From assembly GCA_013407085.1 (NCBI GenBank), contig JACCGJ010000210.1, positions 1 to 64,000 of the forward strand: a DNA stretch of 64,000 nucleotides, in the 5' to 3' direction. The translations under genes and the position numbers were made by a program. A model generated the notes under the pieces. That model saw only the letters and a list, made by a program, of their open reading frames with translations. It had not been told where the DNA came from and made no database searches. This document shows, piece by piece, positions 12,465 to 24,000 of the stretch (position 1 is its first letter; every line of letters begins with the position of its first letter). The DNA comes from Atriophallophorus winterbourni (taxonomy: Eukaryota > Platyhelminthes > Trematoda > Plagiorchiida > Microphallidae).

Positions 12465-12546
12465 CGTTTTGCTGACCCCGTGCCAAAAGGCACAACGCAA
12501 GCAGTGCCAACGCAATTCCCATTCGATTGTACAACAAACCGCGCAT
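12465..12546 (-). CDS. Possible first exon of a secreted protein (signal peptide)
   Basis: From ATG at 12546 the minus strand encodes a short basic start, then a hydrophobic run (GIALALLALCLLA) and a small-residue region (RGQQN). This is a textbook signal peptide. It is immediately followed by a good donor, AACG|GTAAGA, at 12464. A second in-frame Met lies eight codons on, directly before the hydrophobic run. The same frame is open further upstream to 12696, so the start is uncertain. No second exon could be identified downstream on the minus strand within the window. Function is unknown. Confidence 0.35.
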
Positions 12547-12956
12547 TTCAAATTGTAAATTTGCGCAGCTCATTGTCAAACGCATTATTATATCAATTTG
12601 AAACAGATAATGGTATGTGAAATACTTTCTGGAAAGTGAATGGTTGACGTGAGCAACAGATACCCGAAGCAGACAATGCAGTACGAAGGGCTTCAATGAA
12701 AACTAATCGATTCGTCTATTAGCTGGATCGTTCAAGTCTTTTAAAAAGATGAGAGAGTAATCGATAGCATGTGCATGTTCACCAAAGCTGACCATTAATT
12801 ATATCGAGAAAAGGAATCAGCTGCAAGTAAGTGAGATGTATTTGCAAACGTGAATAAATGTAGGCCATAAAAGGGTTAAAAGAATGCTTTACAATGAATG
12901 TAGCTGTGAAACACTCCATTTGGGTAACACTCAGCTAAAATGATTATTATGGGTTT

Positions 12957-13320
12957 TAACGAAGAATCCGAATTTGCAGGCATGTCCATCACACACGCGC
13001 ACACCCAACGACCAGTTCTCGTGCTGTTTTCACTCATCGTGGAGGTGACCGTATGCATGGCGGAGAACTAGTAAACAAGCTTTGTGTTTGTAAACCATTG
13101 TTGGGTAAGTTTGTAATGACCAACCTGTTTAATCACGTGCCCAAACACAGTTGACGGGGTTAAATCCATGATTATGAAGAGAAATGCGCATATGCATGCA
13201 TTTCCATCACACACGCAACCCACGACTGGTTTCGGGATGTCCTCACTCATCTGGTAGGGACAGTACTATCAGGGTAACCATGTCTTACAAGCTCAACTTG
13301 TTTATAACGATTGTTTCCCA
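12957..13320 (-). repeat. Two hammerhead-type monomers (family A), minus strand
   Basis: Two successive copies occur on the minus strand, with cores near 13030 and 13245. They keep the 'gtgtgtgatggaaatgcatgca' side and the paired AACAGC/GAAAC blocks, but the cores have changed (ACGATGA and CAGATGA for CTGATGA). The second keeps GAAACCAGTCGTGG, so the cleavage arm is partly preserved. Confidence 0.6.
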
Positions 13321-13329
13321 GTTTATTCT

Positions 13330-14215
13330 GACAAGTGACATTTAAAACCAACCTCCTCGATTTTAGTTGCTGTGACCTCTGGTAACAAATCGTCTAGATC
13401 TTAATCTATGATTTTTAAAGCACATCAGTTTTGTGGATAAAAAATGGTGTATGCATCAAGGGTGCGAATATTGTAAGGTTCGTTTATCGCGTCTCCATCA
13501 TTCAAAAATATGGAGTTCATTTCCTAGATTCTGCTTGAGATCCATTGTTGTAAGTTACGGATGATGTTTGAATTAGACTTCAACTTTGGTTACCAAAAGA
13601 CCAACCACTAAATTTTAGCTTGGTGCAAGCTATCGAAATGCAATGCAACGAAAAGGTGCGAGCACTGTTCCGTGAAATTTTCTAACGTCACAAATTCTTG
13701 AGCAGTTGATCCATTTAAGAAATGGTAGCTTAATAATCAATCATAGTCACCGTATTTCGCCGATGGAGAAATTGCATATGAAAATACACTGCAAATGTCT
13801 CAACAAATGAGAGGAGCTTCCGCATAAAGATGTTCATTAGTACCAGTTTATCAGAATATCTGCTACACTTGGAGACGATGAGCGACATTTGGCGCGATTG
13901 TACGCGAGGAAACCATCACTAAATAAATGTGGTGTTAAAGCTAGGTGCGGCAACCACCATGAGGTAATTCTCATTGACAGAGGCGCAAAGTTCTTTATCG
14001 TAGCTGCTAAATTGGTCGTCTACAGAGAAACGCGTAAATGCAATGATCAGACACGCTTAGTTTCGTCACAAGGCGGGATGCTTAGACCTACGCAACATCA
14101 TACATACGATCCTGAGGCACCGTTTGCTATTAAATTCGCTTTTGGATAAGCTCCCTATGAAGTTTGTTACCGCGCCATCAGATAATAGTATAAATCTACA
14201 ATGTCCGGAATATAA
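13330..14215. other. No supported gene
   Basis: An 86-codon plus-strand frame at 13889-14149 has no recognised domain. Nothing else stands out. Confidence 0.4.
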
Positions 14216-14521
14216 GTGCACTTTGAAGCAACTTGTGTATTTACTTTGCAAACAGATATTAAGTTAGGTTGTTCGCTTTTTCAGGTTTTGTTCAACTACA
14301 TAGTTGACGTTGCTAGGGGTCTCCTGGAGAGTGCAAGTTTTGACGGATCACTGATATCAATAAAGCAGCCGAATCACGTACTCCCCCGCAAAATCCGGTC
14401 TATGAAACGACAGTTAAAAATCAAAATCATTTCATTCTGCTTTATCTTCAACGATCAAACTTCTACGTGTTCGGATTTCTCCAATAGACTACCTCAGGGT
14501 CGCCAAATATCCGAAATATAG
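14216..14521 (+). pseudogene. Possible decayed RTE-type reverse transcriptase fragment
   Basis: Around 14265-14350 the plus-strand translation contains LGCSLFQVLFNYIVDVA, which resembles the QGCxLSPFLFNFxID palm motif of RTE-clade reverse transcriptases. The rest of the 101-codon frame shows no further motif that I can align. The flanks hold dispersed repeat sequence. The call rests on one short motif, so chance similarity is possible. Confidence 0.22.
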
Positions 14522-14574
14522 TAAGTTATGCAACGGACAAATAATTAAGTACTCGACATGCAATACACTATTTG

Positions 14575-14900
14575 AAGCAGTCATCATCATGGTGATTATT
14601 ACACCGGTATGGCTTAATTCTCATCCAACCACCACACGTTTAAGTCTAAACAAGATGGGGAAGGGTGGGAGCTAAAATGCTAATCTTCACACGTTGAGAT
14701 GTGGTGACTGGAACCCGAAACAAACGTGTTTTTAATCAAGTATTGTGAACGAGTAGAGCGACATCAACATGACCGCCTCTTGTGGCCTTCAGTGACACGT
14801 ATCGTTTTCGACTTACCTAGACACAACACAAGATTAATCAAACACTCGGTGAAGATCACTACAACAAAACCGCAACGGAACACGATTTTGAGCCATATCG
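14575..14900 (+). repeat. Dispersed repeat shared with 30920-31260
   Basis: Several collinear blocks match: 'gatgtggaagggtgg/gatggggaagggtgg', 'tttaatcaagt', 'aacgagtaga', 'catgaccg', and 'ttgtggccttcagtg/ttgcggccttcactg'. The copies have diverged considerably and no coding domain is visible. Confidence 0.55.
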
Positions 14901-15735
14901 ATGAGAGTAAGAAGCCACTGTGCACTCTGATCTTTTAGACACCGACCTGGGACAGCAAGCCTCGTAAAGGTCCTGAAGATAAATATGGACCTTTACCAAA
15001 CCGCTTTTACTGTTTTATTCTAAGGTTATAAAGGTTACCGTAAGAGCTACGTGTAATAGGTGAATTTTGACTCATCCAAACATGGATCACATGCCTGAAG
15101 ATTCAGCTGAGTCGCGATGTAGATCACAAGCAAGGCACATAGATCCAATAAATTGTCCATGTCATTATGCAGAAACTCATCGTGCTCAAGACGTTCGAGC
15201 TTGATACAACGAATGCTTGCAATTAGCGCAGACCAAAGTAGCATGGCTTTCAACCGTGAAATAAAATACTGATGTTATCAAAGTATGTAATCTCCAAGAA
15301 GTGGTAAGGTTAAGATCCGGATCGGACGTACATCGATAAACTTAAATGAAGTCAATCGCATACTATTGGAGTGGGAGATGCTATTAGAAACGCAATCGTT
15401 CAAAAGGCGAACGTGACCAAGATGAGGGTTTCCTAAGCAAACCTACCAGTTATTGGGGTAGAAAGCAGCTAAAATATTGGATAATACAATACAAAATAAG
15501 TGTTCGGCCATTCTTGGCATTGGATAATCGTGGGCGTTGGATAAACTGGTCGGTTATCGAAAGCTGCCTTTCGGACGTGATACAACGTAATACCTCCACA
15601 ATCCGTTGACATCCAACGGCAAAGACTGTGCTCGTTTCGCCACGTTCTCTGATAAACAGACAAAGCGCACACGAAACTTGTCTTCGGCCCTAAGCCCATT
15701 CGCAATTCGCGTCGGTGACAAGGTGAGTATGCATA
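14900..15735. other. No supported gene
   Basis: Short minus-strand frames at 15047-15253 and 15469-15777 have no recognisable motif. Confidence 0.4.
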
Positions 15736-16006
15736 CCGTCTACGACGTTCAAGTGTCGGAACGCGACTAGATAACAATCTCTAACGATCTCACATCAGAG
15801 CTGGTGTGATTTGAGACATCAATTAACCAGGCACGTTTACCTGTGGAGACAGCTACACAAAAGTAAAATAAAGGTAAGTAGTGTAAAAAAAGATGATCAC
15901 TCATAAATGTCTGAGGAAGCGTAAAAAGGTAACGTTTACGTTATAAACGGAAAATCTTGCTGATTCCTGTTTTTTTTAAAGGTACTTTTGAAAGTCAACA
16001 TTTCAA

Positions 16007-17068
16007 CGCCCGAGTTAAAGTTAACGGAGCGCTATCCCAATCGATCAAAACCACCAGTGGAGTCCCACAAGGATCCGTGCTAGGCCCGCTCCTCTTTCTG
16101 ATGTGCATAAATGATTTATCCCCCCTCATATCTTCCAAAATGGTCCTGTTCGCGGATGATATGATATGATGATAAGTTCTGCAGAGGATTGTGAGATACT
16201 GCAAACGGATTTGGACAGCGTGTCGAATTGGGCGGGCATGAATGACATGTCATTCAACATACAGAAATGTAAGATGCTCCATCTGGGCAAGAATGTTCCT
16301 TGGACATATCGATTGGGAACTGAAATCCTACCATGGAGCTCGTTAGATAAAGATCTTAGTGTGGATTAGCGGGAACCTGAATAGCACAGCGCACTGCCAG
16401 AACATATATCGACGGACAAACAGATTGTTAGGTATCTTTCGAAGAATATTTGGAAGATTCTCTCTGGTAACGTTACCAAGGATAATGAATGTCTACCTTC
16501 GCCCTACGATGGAGTATGCGGTAGAGGTCTGGGCACCTTGGCTGCGAAAGGATATTGCTCTCTTCGATAAAATCTATCACAGAGCAACAAAGTTAGTGAT
16601 GGGTCTTCGCAATGTTCCGTACACCGAAAGATTGCGACGTCTGAGTCTATGCGACTTTACCCAAAGGAGGATATGACGCGATATTAATCTGACTTATAGA
16701 ATTGTGTCTACCGAAGGACATCCACTAAAACACTTGCTTCATTTGTGTGACGGGAAAGTGACACGCGGACATACCTTATCCCTTTACGTTTCAAGTTCCC
16801 ATGTTGATTGTTGGTGCTATATTTTCGCCGTACGTGCTATATTTCTTTGGAATTCCCTACCCCAACATGTGGTGGACTCTCCTTGCCTGGCGATTTTTAA
16901 AGCGAAATTGGACTTACATATGCAAACGAATAACATTCGTGAGCCTTACATTTGATATTCTCTATTGCTTTTATACTATTGTATTTTTCATGTTATTATT
17001 CATACCGTAATACTGTGGTGTTGTAAAGTATTAACTTTTTGTAACCATAAATCTTTGAATCCTTGAAA
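16007..17068 (+). mobile_element. 5'-truncated CR1-like LINE present only in the first copy
   Basis: The flanks 'caacatttcaa' (to 16006) and 'aaataagcttcg' (from about 17069) are contiguous in the second copy at 21330, so this is an insertion. It encodes the C-terminal half of a CR1/jockey-type reverse transcriptase. Visible motifs are [14 protein letters not shown] and LFADD, then a thumb region with YAVEVWAPWL and a terminal [14 protein letters not shown] segment in another frame. Frame breaks near 16166, 16360 and 16680 make it non-coding as it stands. The 3' end carries imperfect 8-bp repeats (AATCTTTG, AATCCTTG), the CR1-type tail. Confidence 0.85.
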
Positions 17069-17495
17069 AAATAAGCTTCGAAATTGATCACAACCAACCA
17101 TGTACCGAGACCCAATTTCGCCTGAATACTCGAAAACAATTCAGGCGGCCATGTCAAAATATCTGTCCGCAATTTTTTAGAATTTTTTTACAACCCTCGA
17201 ACTACGCCTAAAATTATGATTATTGTGACATTGAAGGAAAACACGCCGCCTGCAAAACCAAAGTTAAACAATCCAAAATTCGTGCCTTACAGCTTGACCT
17301 ATTAACCCGAAACGTTAACAACGAAACAAAAACATAATTTTGGAAGCCGATTTCCAATATTAGATGTCTTGGAACAGATACATTTGGTCGTTCGATAAAA
17401 CGGAACACACCAAGCAAGCTGTATCAAAACGTGATGCGCTTTACTCGCACCGAAATCTATGATAGGTTCAAAGGGGATGGTATTGTTCGTTGGGT

Positions 17496-17834
17496 TCATA
17501 TTCTCCAGGGTACGACAGACACTGACACGCTTCGTGACGCACCGTGGCGTATGGTTCCGTGTTTATCTTTCCCGCACGACCGGATGTTACGTTTTACCGG
17601 ATGTTTACGCTGAGCCACGGAACTTTTTCGATAGTTCCGCAAAGTTTCAGACACGGAATTGGGCACGAGTGTTTGTGACATGTTGGCATAGGATGCGGGA
17701 GAGAAGGTTTTGCTCGACTGGTGTGGTGTGCTTTCGGTTTCCGAGGAATTCTCGTCACTGCTAGTGACATCGTAGTCGTCCACTTGAAATGGATCGGAAT
17801 CTTGTGAGAAGTATTTTTTATACTGGAGGGATAC
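17496..17834 (-). CDS. TTLL last exon, first (duplicate) copy
   Basis: This is the counterpart of 21757-22095. It has the same TTTTCAG acceptor, the same 113 codons including stop, and the same phase 0 entry. It encodes a serine-rich tail ([19 protein letters not shown]) followed by a basic end. Against the other copy I see three synonymous changes and one replacement (P for L after QDSD). That pattern suggests the frame is under constraint. If the two contigs are alleles, only one of these exons exists per haplotype and this one is the alternative allele. Confidence 0.6.
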   Translation of the reverse strand, partial: VSLQYKKYFSQDSDPFQVDDYDVTSSDENSSETESTPHQSSKTFSPASYANMSQTLVPNSVSETLRNYRKSSVAQRKHPVKRNIRSCGKDKHGTIRHGASRSVSVSVVPWRI

Positions 17835-19319
17835 CTGAAAAGCAGCAGAAAAATGCAAAGTCTGCAAAATATGCATTTGAAAATTGTGGAAAGAATAAAA
17901 CAGGCGTTAATAAGTGTGCAATGTTATCGGAACAACGATGAAGAGGCAAATGGAGGAGTAATCGCAGACTACTTATATACCGTGTAAAATTGATTGCGCA
18001 ATTTATTTCTCACGAATAATGAGCTGCACGATATAGCAATCTGGAGACTAATTAAACATTTATGGGCCTGGAAAACCTGATAGTATCTCAGTCCGCAAAC
18101 ATTATATACCCATGTGACACTTTAAATAGCTACAAGCTTGTAATTTCACGTTTGTGTGCATCCCGAAGGCAATAGCCATGCAAATTTGACAAAATACGCA
18201 TACATTATAAACATTTCACCTACTCACGAGTAGCTAGAACGTGAGAAAATGCAAACGGATAAGAGCATTGGTTTTCAACAGAAACTGAGCACAGTACGAA
18301 GACCGATTTCAGTTCTCTAATTATTCTGAGATCGTGAAATTTTTTTAGTAATAATAAGATTGTTATCCAACTAGAAAACTGCACAACAATAATGGATTAC
18401 CCAATTTGTCCCAATGTAATTGTCTCTTTAGTGCTTCGAGGAGTGCCGTTTAAATGATTGATTAATTCCGTGGAGTATATTGAAAATTTCGAATGAAAAA
18501 TGTAGAAATGCGTCGCACGAACAAATTTTAGTGAAACATTAGAGCAATAGTTAGATAAGATAAACAAGCGCCATTAAGGATCAAAAATTGTCAAGCTATA
18601 TTTTTCATATCATATCTCTTTTCCAAAGATCCTTTCTTTCCGGTCTAATTATGCCGAAATTATCGATCCCTGAAATCAATGCACACGCTAAGAACCAATT
18701 TGCATCTTCGATATATTTTTATTTTTTTAAAGATGGTAACTTAATCGCAAGTTGTTTTCTAAGCCGAGAAATTGAAATAGACTGCATACTCAAAACGGGT
18801 TATAAACCAATTTGAATGATATCACAAATACTGGAAGCCCCATATAACTTGGTATTAATATAGTAACGGAAAGAAATAACTCCGAATAGGAAAGCCGCTG
18901 TGTGAGATAAAAATACTTCAAAGGTAAACAATAAAAAACTCCGTATACTGATATCGCTGAGAACTTCGGTTTAATTTTGTAGGTATTTAGATGCAACCTG
19001 ATTACCCTGTGATCAAATGATGAACGCATCAGGTTTAGAGTAAACGACTACTAATCAAAATGAAATACCATTGTTGCATGGAAACGAACCCGAACTTCTC
19101 TTAATAAACATTTGGAAACTAAGCGGATATGTTTACACGACGTGGCACAGTAGGTTATGTTAAAAGCGACTTTCGGACATGGCCTTGGTATTCAAAGCAA
19201 GAACTATGACCAAATGTCAACCTTTGAAGCGTTCATATACACTGCGCTAAATTCCGTAGGCGTCAAAGAACTTGGTACGGATGAGTAGTCACAAATATAA
19301 AGAACGAATACTTTACCGC

Positions 19320-19665
19320 TCGCTGTACGGAGTACTTATATGCCATTGTTGAATAGGATTCTTACAAAGAGCCACGATGTTCTAATCACTCCCGGCCAAG
19401 CGTTTGAGGCGCTTATAAACGAGCAATATCTCGATCGCTTAACAAGAAATCACTTTGTAATTCTGTATTCAAACATCGTAGTTCTTTAATTTACTTTACT
19501 TTATTCAACAGTGGCATTCAAGTGAAACGTTGATTATCTCTTTATCACTGTTTCTAGGCTCACTGAAACCGATCTTACTGTCACAATCTAATGACAGCAA
19601 ACAGGCGGATGCCGTTTGTGGTGTGTAAGTGAAGCGGAAGTGAGCACCACACTATATTGGTCCAC
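19320..19665 (+). repeat. Diverged hammerhead-type monomer (family B)
   Basis: It contains the family B landmarks 'aacagtggcat', 'cactgtttctaggctcactgaaaccgatcttactgtc' (split as seen), a degenerate core (TAATGACAGCAAACAGGCGGATGCC) and 'gtggtgtgtaagtg'. The catalytic core is lost. The second contig copy has the same unit at 23580-23925. Confidence 0.6.
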
Positions 19666-19817
19666 TAAGTCTCGCACTACTGACTGATGGCGAAGAGGAT
19701 ATTTAATTAAGGAGCAAGTTTCTACAGAGCTGCAAACTAGACAGATGACAATTTGATATCAAACAATACGGTAAATCAATACGGTAAACCGAAAACAGAT
19801 GTTACTTGAAACGATAA

Positions 19818-21047
19818 TATTCAAGGATTCAAGGATTTATGGTTAAAGAGGTAATACTTTACAACACCACAGGATTACGGTATGAATGGGAAGGTGAAAA
19901 ATATAATAGTATAAAGGGATAGATGTAAGGCTCATGAATGATGTTCGTTTGCAAGTGCAAGTCAAATTTCGCTTTAGGCATCCTCAGGCAAGGAGAGTCC
20001 ACCACATGTTGGGGTAGGGAATTCCAAAGAAATACCGCACGTACGGCGATAAAATGGCGCCGACAATCAATACGGGAACTGGAACGTAAAGGGATAAGGT
20101 ATGTCCGCGTGTCACTTTTCCATCACACATATCAAGCAAGTGTTTTAGTGGATGTCCTTCGGTAGAAACAATTCTATAGGTCCGAATAATATCGCGCCGT
20201 ATCCTACTTTGAGTAAAGTTACATAGACCCAGACGTCGCAAACATTGCGAAGACCCATCACTAACTGTTGCTCTGTGATAGATTTTATCAAAGAGCAGCC
20301 AAGGAGCCCAGACCCCTACTGCATACTCATCGTAGGGCAAAGGAACCTTCTTTCCAAGGTGGAGCATCTTACTGTTCAGTATGCTGAATTTCATATCATT
20401 TATAGCCGCCCAATTTGACACGTTGTCCAAATCCCTTTGCAGTTTCTCACAATCATCCGCAGGATTTTGGCGTCCAAATTTTCATATCATCCGCGAACAG
20501 GACCATTTTGGATGATATGAGGAAGGTAAATCGTTTATGTATATTAGAAAGAGGAGCGGGCCTAGCACGGATCCTTGTGGGACTCCGCCAGTGGTTTTGA
20601 ACATTTTGGATAGCACTCCGTTTACTTCAACTCGGGCGTAGCGATCTGACAGGTAGTCGCACAACCATGAAAGGAGTGGTTCACATATTCATAGACGTAT
20701 CAGTTTTTGAAGAAGCAAATGGTGATTGACTCTGCCAAAAGCCTTAGAAATGTCTATGAAATAGTGTGACGGGACGATAATTTGCAGCCTTTAAAGATAG
20801 GTGTAATCACGTCTGACTTCCAATCTTTTGATACTACTCCCTTAAGCGAAGAATAGTTAAACAGGCTGGAAAGCAGTTCACAAAGCTCACGATGACAGGA
20901 TCTGAACACATTCGGTGTGATGACATCAGCTCCTGGGGATTTTCTTACATTTAGTTTGAGCAATTGACTTGCGACAACCACTGGATTTATTAAATTTTGC
21001 CCAATGTTTCGATTCCTGAGTGGACTGAATACTCACAACGTTCAACT
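19818..21047 (-). mobile_element. CR1-like LINE, 3' part, cut by the gap
   Basis: On the minus strand the element runs from the gap (reverse-transcriptase fingers [16 protein letters not shown] and VITPIFKGC) through [23 protein letters not shown] to the C-terminal [15 protein letters not shown]. It ends with two 8-bp tail units (AATCCTTG twice). Frameshifts separate the pieces. The allelic copy at 24078 onward shows what lies beyond the gap. Confidence 0.85.
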
Positions 21048-21067
21048 NNNNNNNNNNNNNNNNNNNN
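21048..21067. other. Assembly gap (20 N)
   Basis: Twenty consecutive N bases separate two copies of the same segment. Confidence 1.
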
Positions 21068-24000
21068 ACCGTCTACGACGTTCAAGTGTCGGAACGCGAC
21101 TAGATAACAATCTGTAACGATCTCACATCAGAGCTGGTGTGATTTGAGACATCAATTAAGCAGGCTCGACTACCCGTAGAGAGCTGCACCAAAGTAAAGT
21201 AAAGGTAAGTCATACAAAATACTCATAAATTCTCCGAGGAAGCCGAACAAGGTAACGTTTAAGCTATAAACGGAAAATTATGATGATTCCTGTTTTTTTA
21301 AAAGGTACTTTTGAAAATCAACATTTCAAAAATAAGCTTCGAAATTAAACATAACCAACCATGTACCGAGACCCAAGTTCGCCCAAATACTCGAAAACAA
21401 TTCAGGCGGCCATGTCAAAATATCTGTCCGCAATTTTTTAGAATTTTCTTCACAACCCTCGAACTACGCCTAAAATTATGATTATTGTGCATTGAAGGAA
21501 AACACGCCGCCTGCAAATCCAAAGTTAAACAATCCAAAATTCGTGCCTTACAGCTTGACCTATTAACCCGAAACGTTAACAACGAAACAAAAACATAGTT
21601 TTGGAAGCCGATTTCCAATATTAGATGTGTTGGAACAGATACATTTGGTTGTTCGATAAAACGGAACACACCAAGCAAGCTGTATCAAAACGTGATGCGC
21701 TTTACTCGCACCGAAATCTATGATAGGTTCAAAGGGGATGGTATTGTTCGTTGGGTTCATATTCTCCAGGGTACGACAGACACTGACACGCTTCGTGACG
21801 CACCGTGGCGTATGGTTCCGTGTTTATCTTTCCCGCACGACCGGATGTTACGTTTTACCGGATGTTTACGCTGAGCCACGGAACTTTTTCGATAGTTCCG
21901 CAAAGTTTCAGACACGGAATTGGGCACGAGTGTTTGTGACATGTTGGCATAGGATGCGGGAGAGAAGGTTTTGCTCGACTGGTGTGGTGTGCTTTCGGTT
22001 TCCGATGAGTTCTCGTCACTGCTAGTGACATCGTAGTCGTCCACTTGAAATAGATCGGAATCTTGGGAGAAGTATTTTTTATACTGGAGGGATACCTGAA
22101 AAGCAGCAGAAAAGTGCAAAGTCTGCAAAATATGCGTTTGAAAATTGTGGAACGAATAAAACGGGCGTTAATAAGTGTGCAATGTTATCGGAACAACGGT
22201 GAAGAGGCAAGTGGAGGAGTAATCGCAGACTACTTATATACCGTGTAAAATTGATTGCGCAATTTATTTCTCACGAATAATGAGCTGCACGATATAGCAA
22301 TCTGGAGACTAATTAAACATTTATGGGCCTCGAAAACCTGATAGTATCTCAGTCCGCAAACATTATATACCCATGTGACACTGTAAATAGCTACAAGCTT
22401 GTAATTTCACGTTTGTATGCATCTCGAAGGCAATAGCCATGCAACTTTGACAAAATACGCATACATTTAAAAAAATATCACCTACTCACGAGTAGCTAAA
22501 ACGTGAGAAAATGCAAACGGATAAGAGCATTGGTTTTCAACAGAAACTGAGCACAGTACCAAGATCGATGGCAGTTCTGTAAGTATTCTAAGATCGTGAA
22601 ATTTTTTAGTAATAATAAGATTGTTATCCAACTATAAAACTGCACAACAATAATGGATTACCCAATTTGTCCCAATGTAATTGTCTCTTTAGGGCTTCGA
22701 GGAGTGTCGTTTAAATGATTTATTAATTCCGTGGAGTATATTGAAAATTTCGAATGAAAAATGTTGAAGTGCGTCGCACGAAAAAATTTTAGTAAAACAT
22801 TAGAGCAATAGTTAGATAAGATAAACAAGCGCCATTAGGGAGGAAAAATTGTCAAGCTATATTTTTCATATCACATCTCTTTTCCAAAGATCCATTCTGT
22901 CCGGTCTAATTATGCCGAAATTATCGATCCCTGAAATCAATGCACACGCTAAGAACCAATTTGCATTTTCGAGATATTTTTATTTTTTTAAAAATGGTAA
23001 CTTAATCGCAAGTTGTTTTATAAGCCGAGAAATTGAAATAGACTGCTTACTCAAAACGGGTTATAAACCAATTTGAATGATATCACAAATACTGGAAGCC
23101 CCATATAACTTGGTATTATTATAGTAACGGAAAGAAATAACTCCGAATAGGAAAGCCGCTGTGTGAGATACAAATACTTCAAAGGTAAACAATAAAAAAC
23201 TTCGTATACTGATATCGCTGAGAACTTCGGTTTAATATTTTAGGTATTTAGATGCAACCTGATTACCCTGTGATCAAATGATGAACGCATCAGATTTAGA
23301 GTAAACGACTACTAATCAAAATGAAATACCATTGTTGCCTGGAAACGAACCCGAACTTCTCTTAATAAACATTTGGAAACTCCGCGGATATGTTTACACG
23401 ACGTGGCACAGTAGGTTATGTTGAAAGCATTTTTCGAACATGGCCTTGGTACTCAAAGCAAGAACTACGACCAAATGTCAACCTTTGAAGCGTTCATATA
23501 CACTGCGCTAAATTCCGTAGGCGTCAAAGAACTTGGTACGGATGAGTAGTCACAAATATAAAGAACGAATACTTTACCGATCGCTGTACGGAGTACTTAT
23601 ATGCCACTGTTGAATAGGATTCTTACAAAGAGCCACGATGTTCTAATCACTCCCGGCCAAGCGTTTGAGGCGCTTATAAACGAGCAATATCTCGATCGCT
23701 TAACAAGAAATCACTTAGTAATTCTGTATTCAAACATCGTAGTTCTTTACTTTACTTTACTTTATTCAACAGTGGCATTCAAGTGAAACGTTGATTATCT
23801 CTTTATCACTGTTTCTAGGCTCACTGAAACCGATCTTACTGTCACACTCTAATGACAGCAAACAGGCGGATGCCGTTTGTGGTGTGTAAGTGAAGCGGAA
23901 GTGAGCACCACACTATATTGGTCCACTAAGTCTCGCACTACTGACTGATGGCGAAGAGGATATTTAACTAAGGAGCAAGTTTCTACAGAGCTGCAAACTA

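Larger units (their letters stand above)
15736..21047. repeat. First copy of a ~4.2-kb duplicated segment ending at the assembly gap
   Basis: From 15736 this sequence matches the sequence starting exactly at the right edge of the N run (21068), with few differences. It runs to the left edge of the N run (21047), which corresponds to about 25308 in the second copy. The coordinate offset is 5332 at the left and 4261 further on, because the first copy contains an extra 1.06-kb LINE fragment (16007-17068). The geometry is that of two overlapping allelic contigs joined tail to head rather than merged. Confidence 0.85.
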
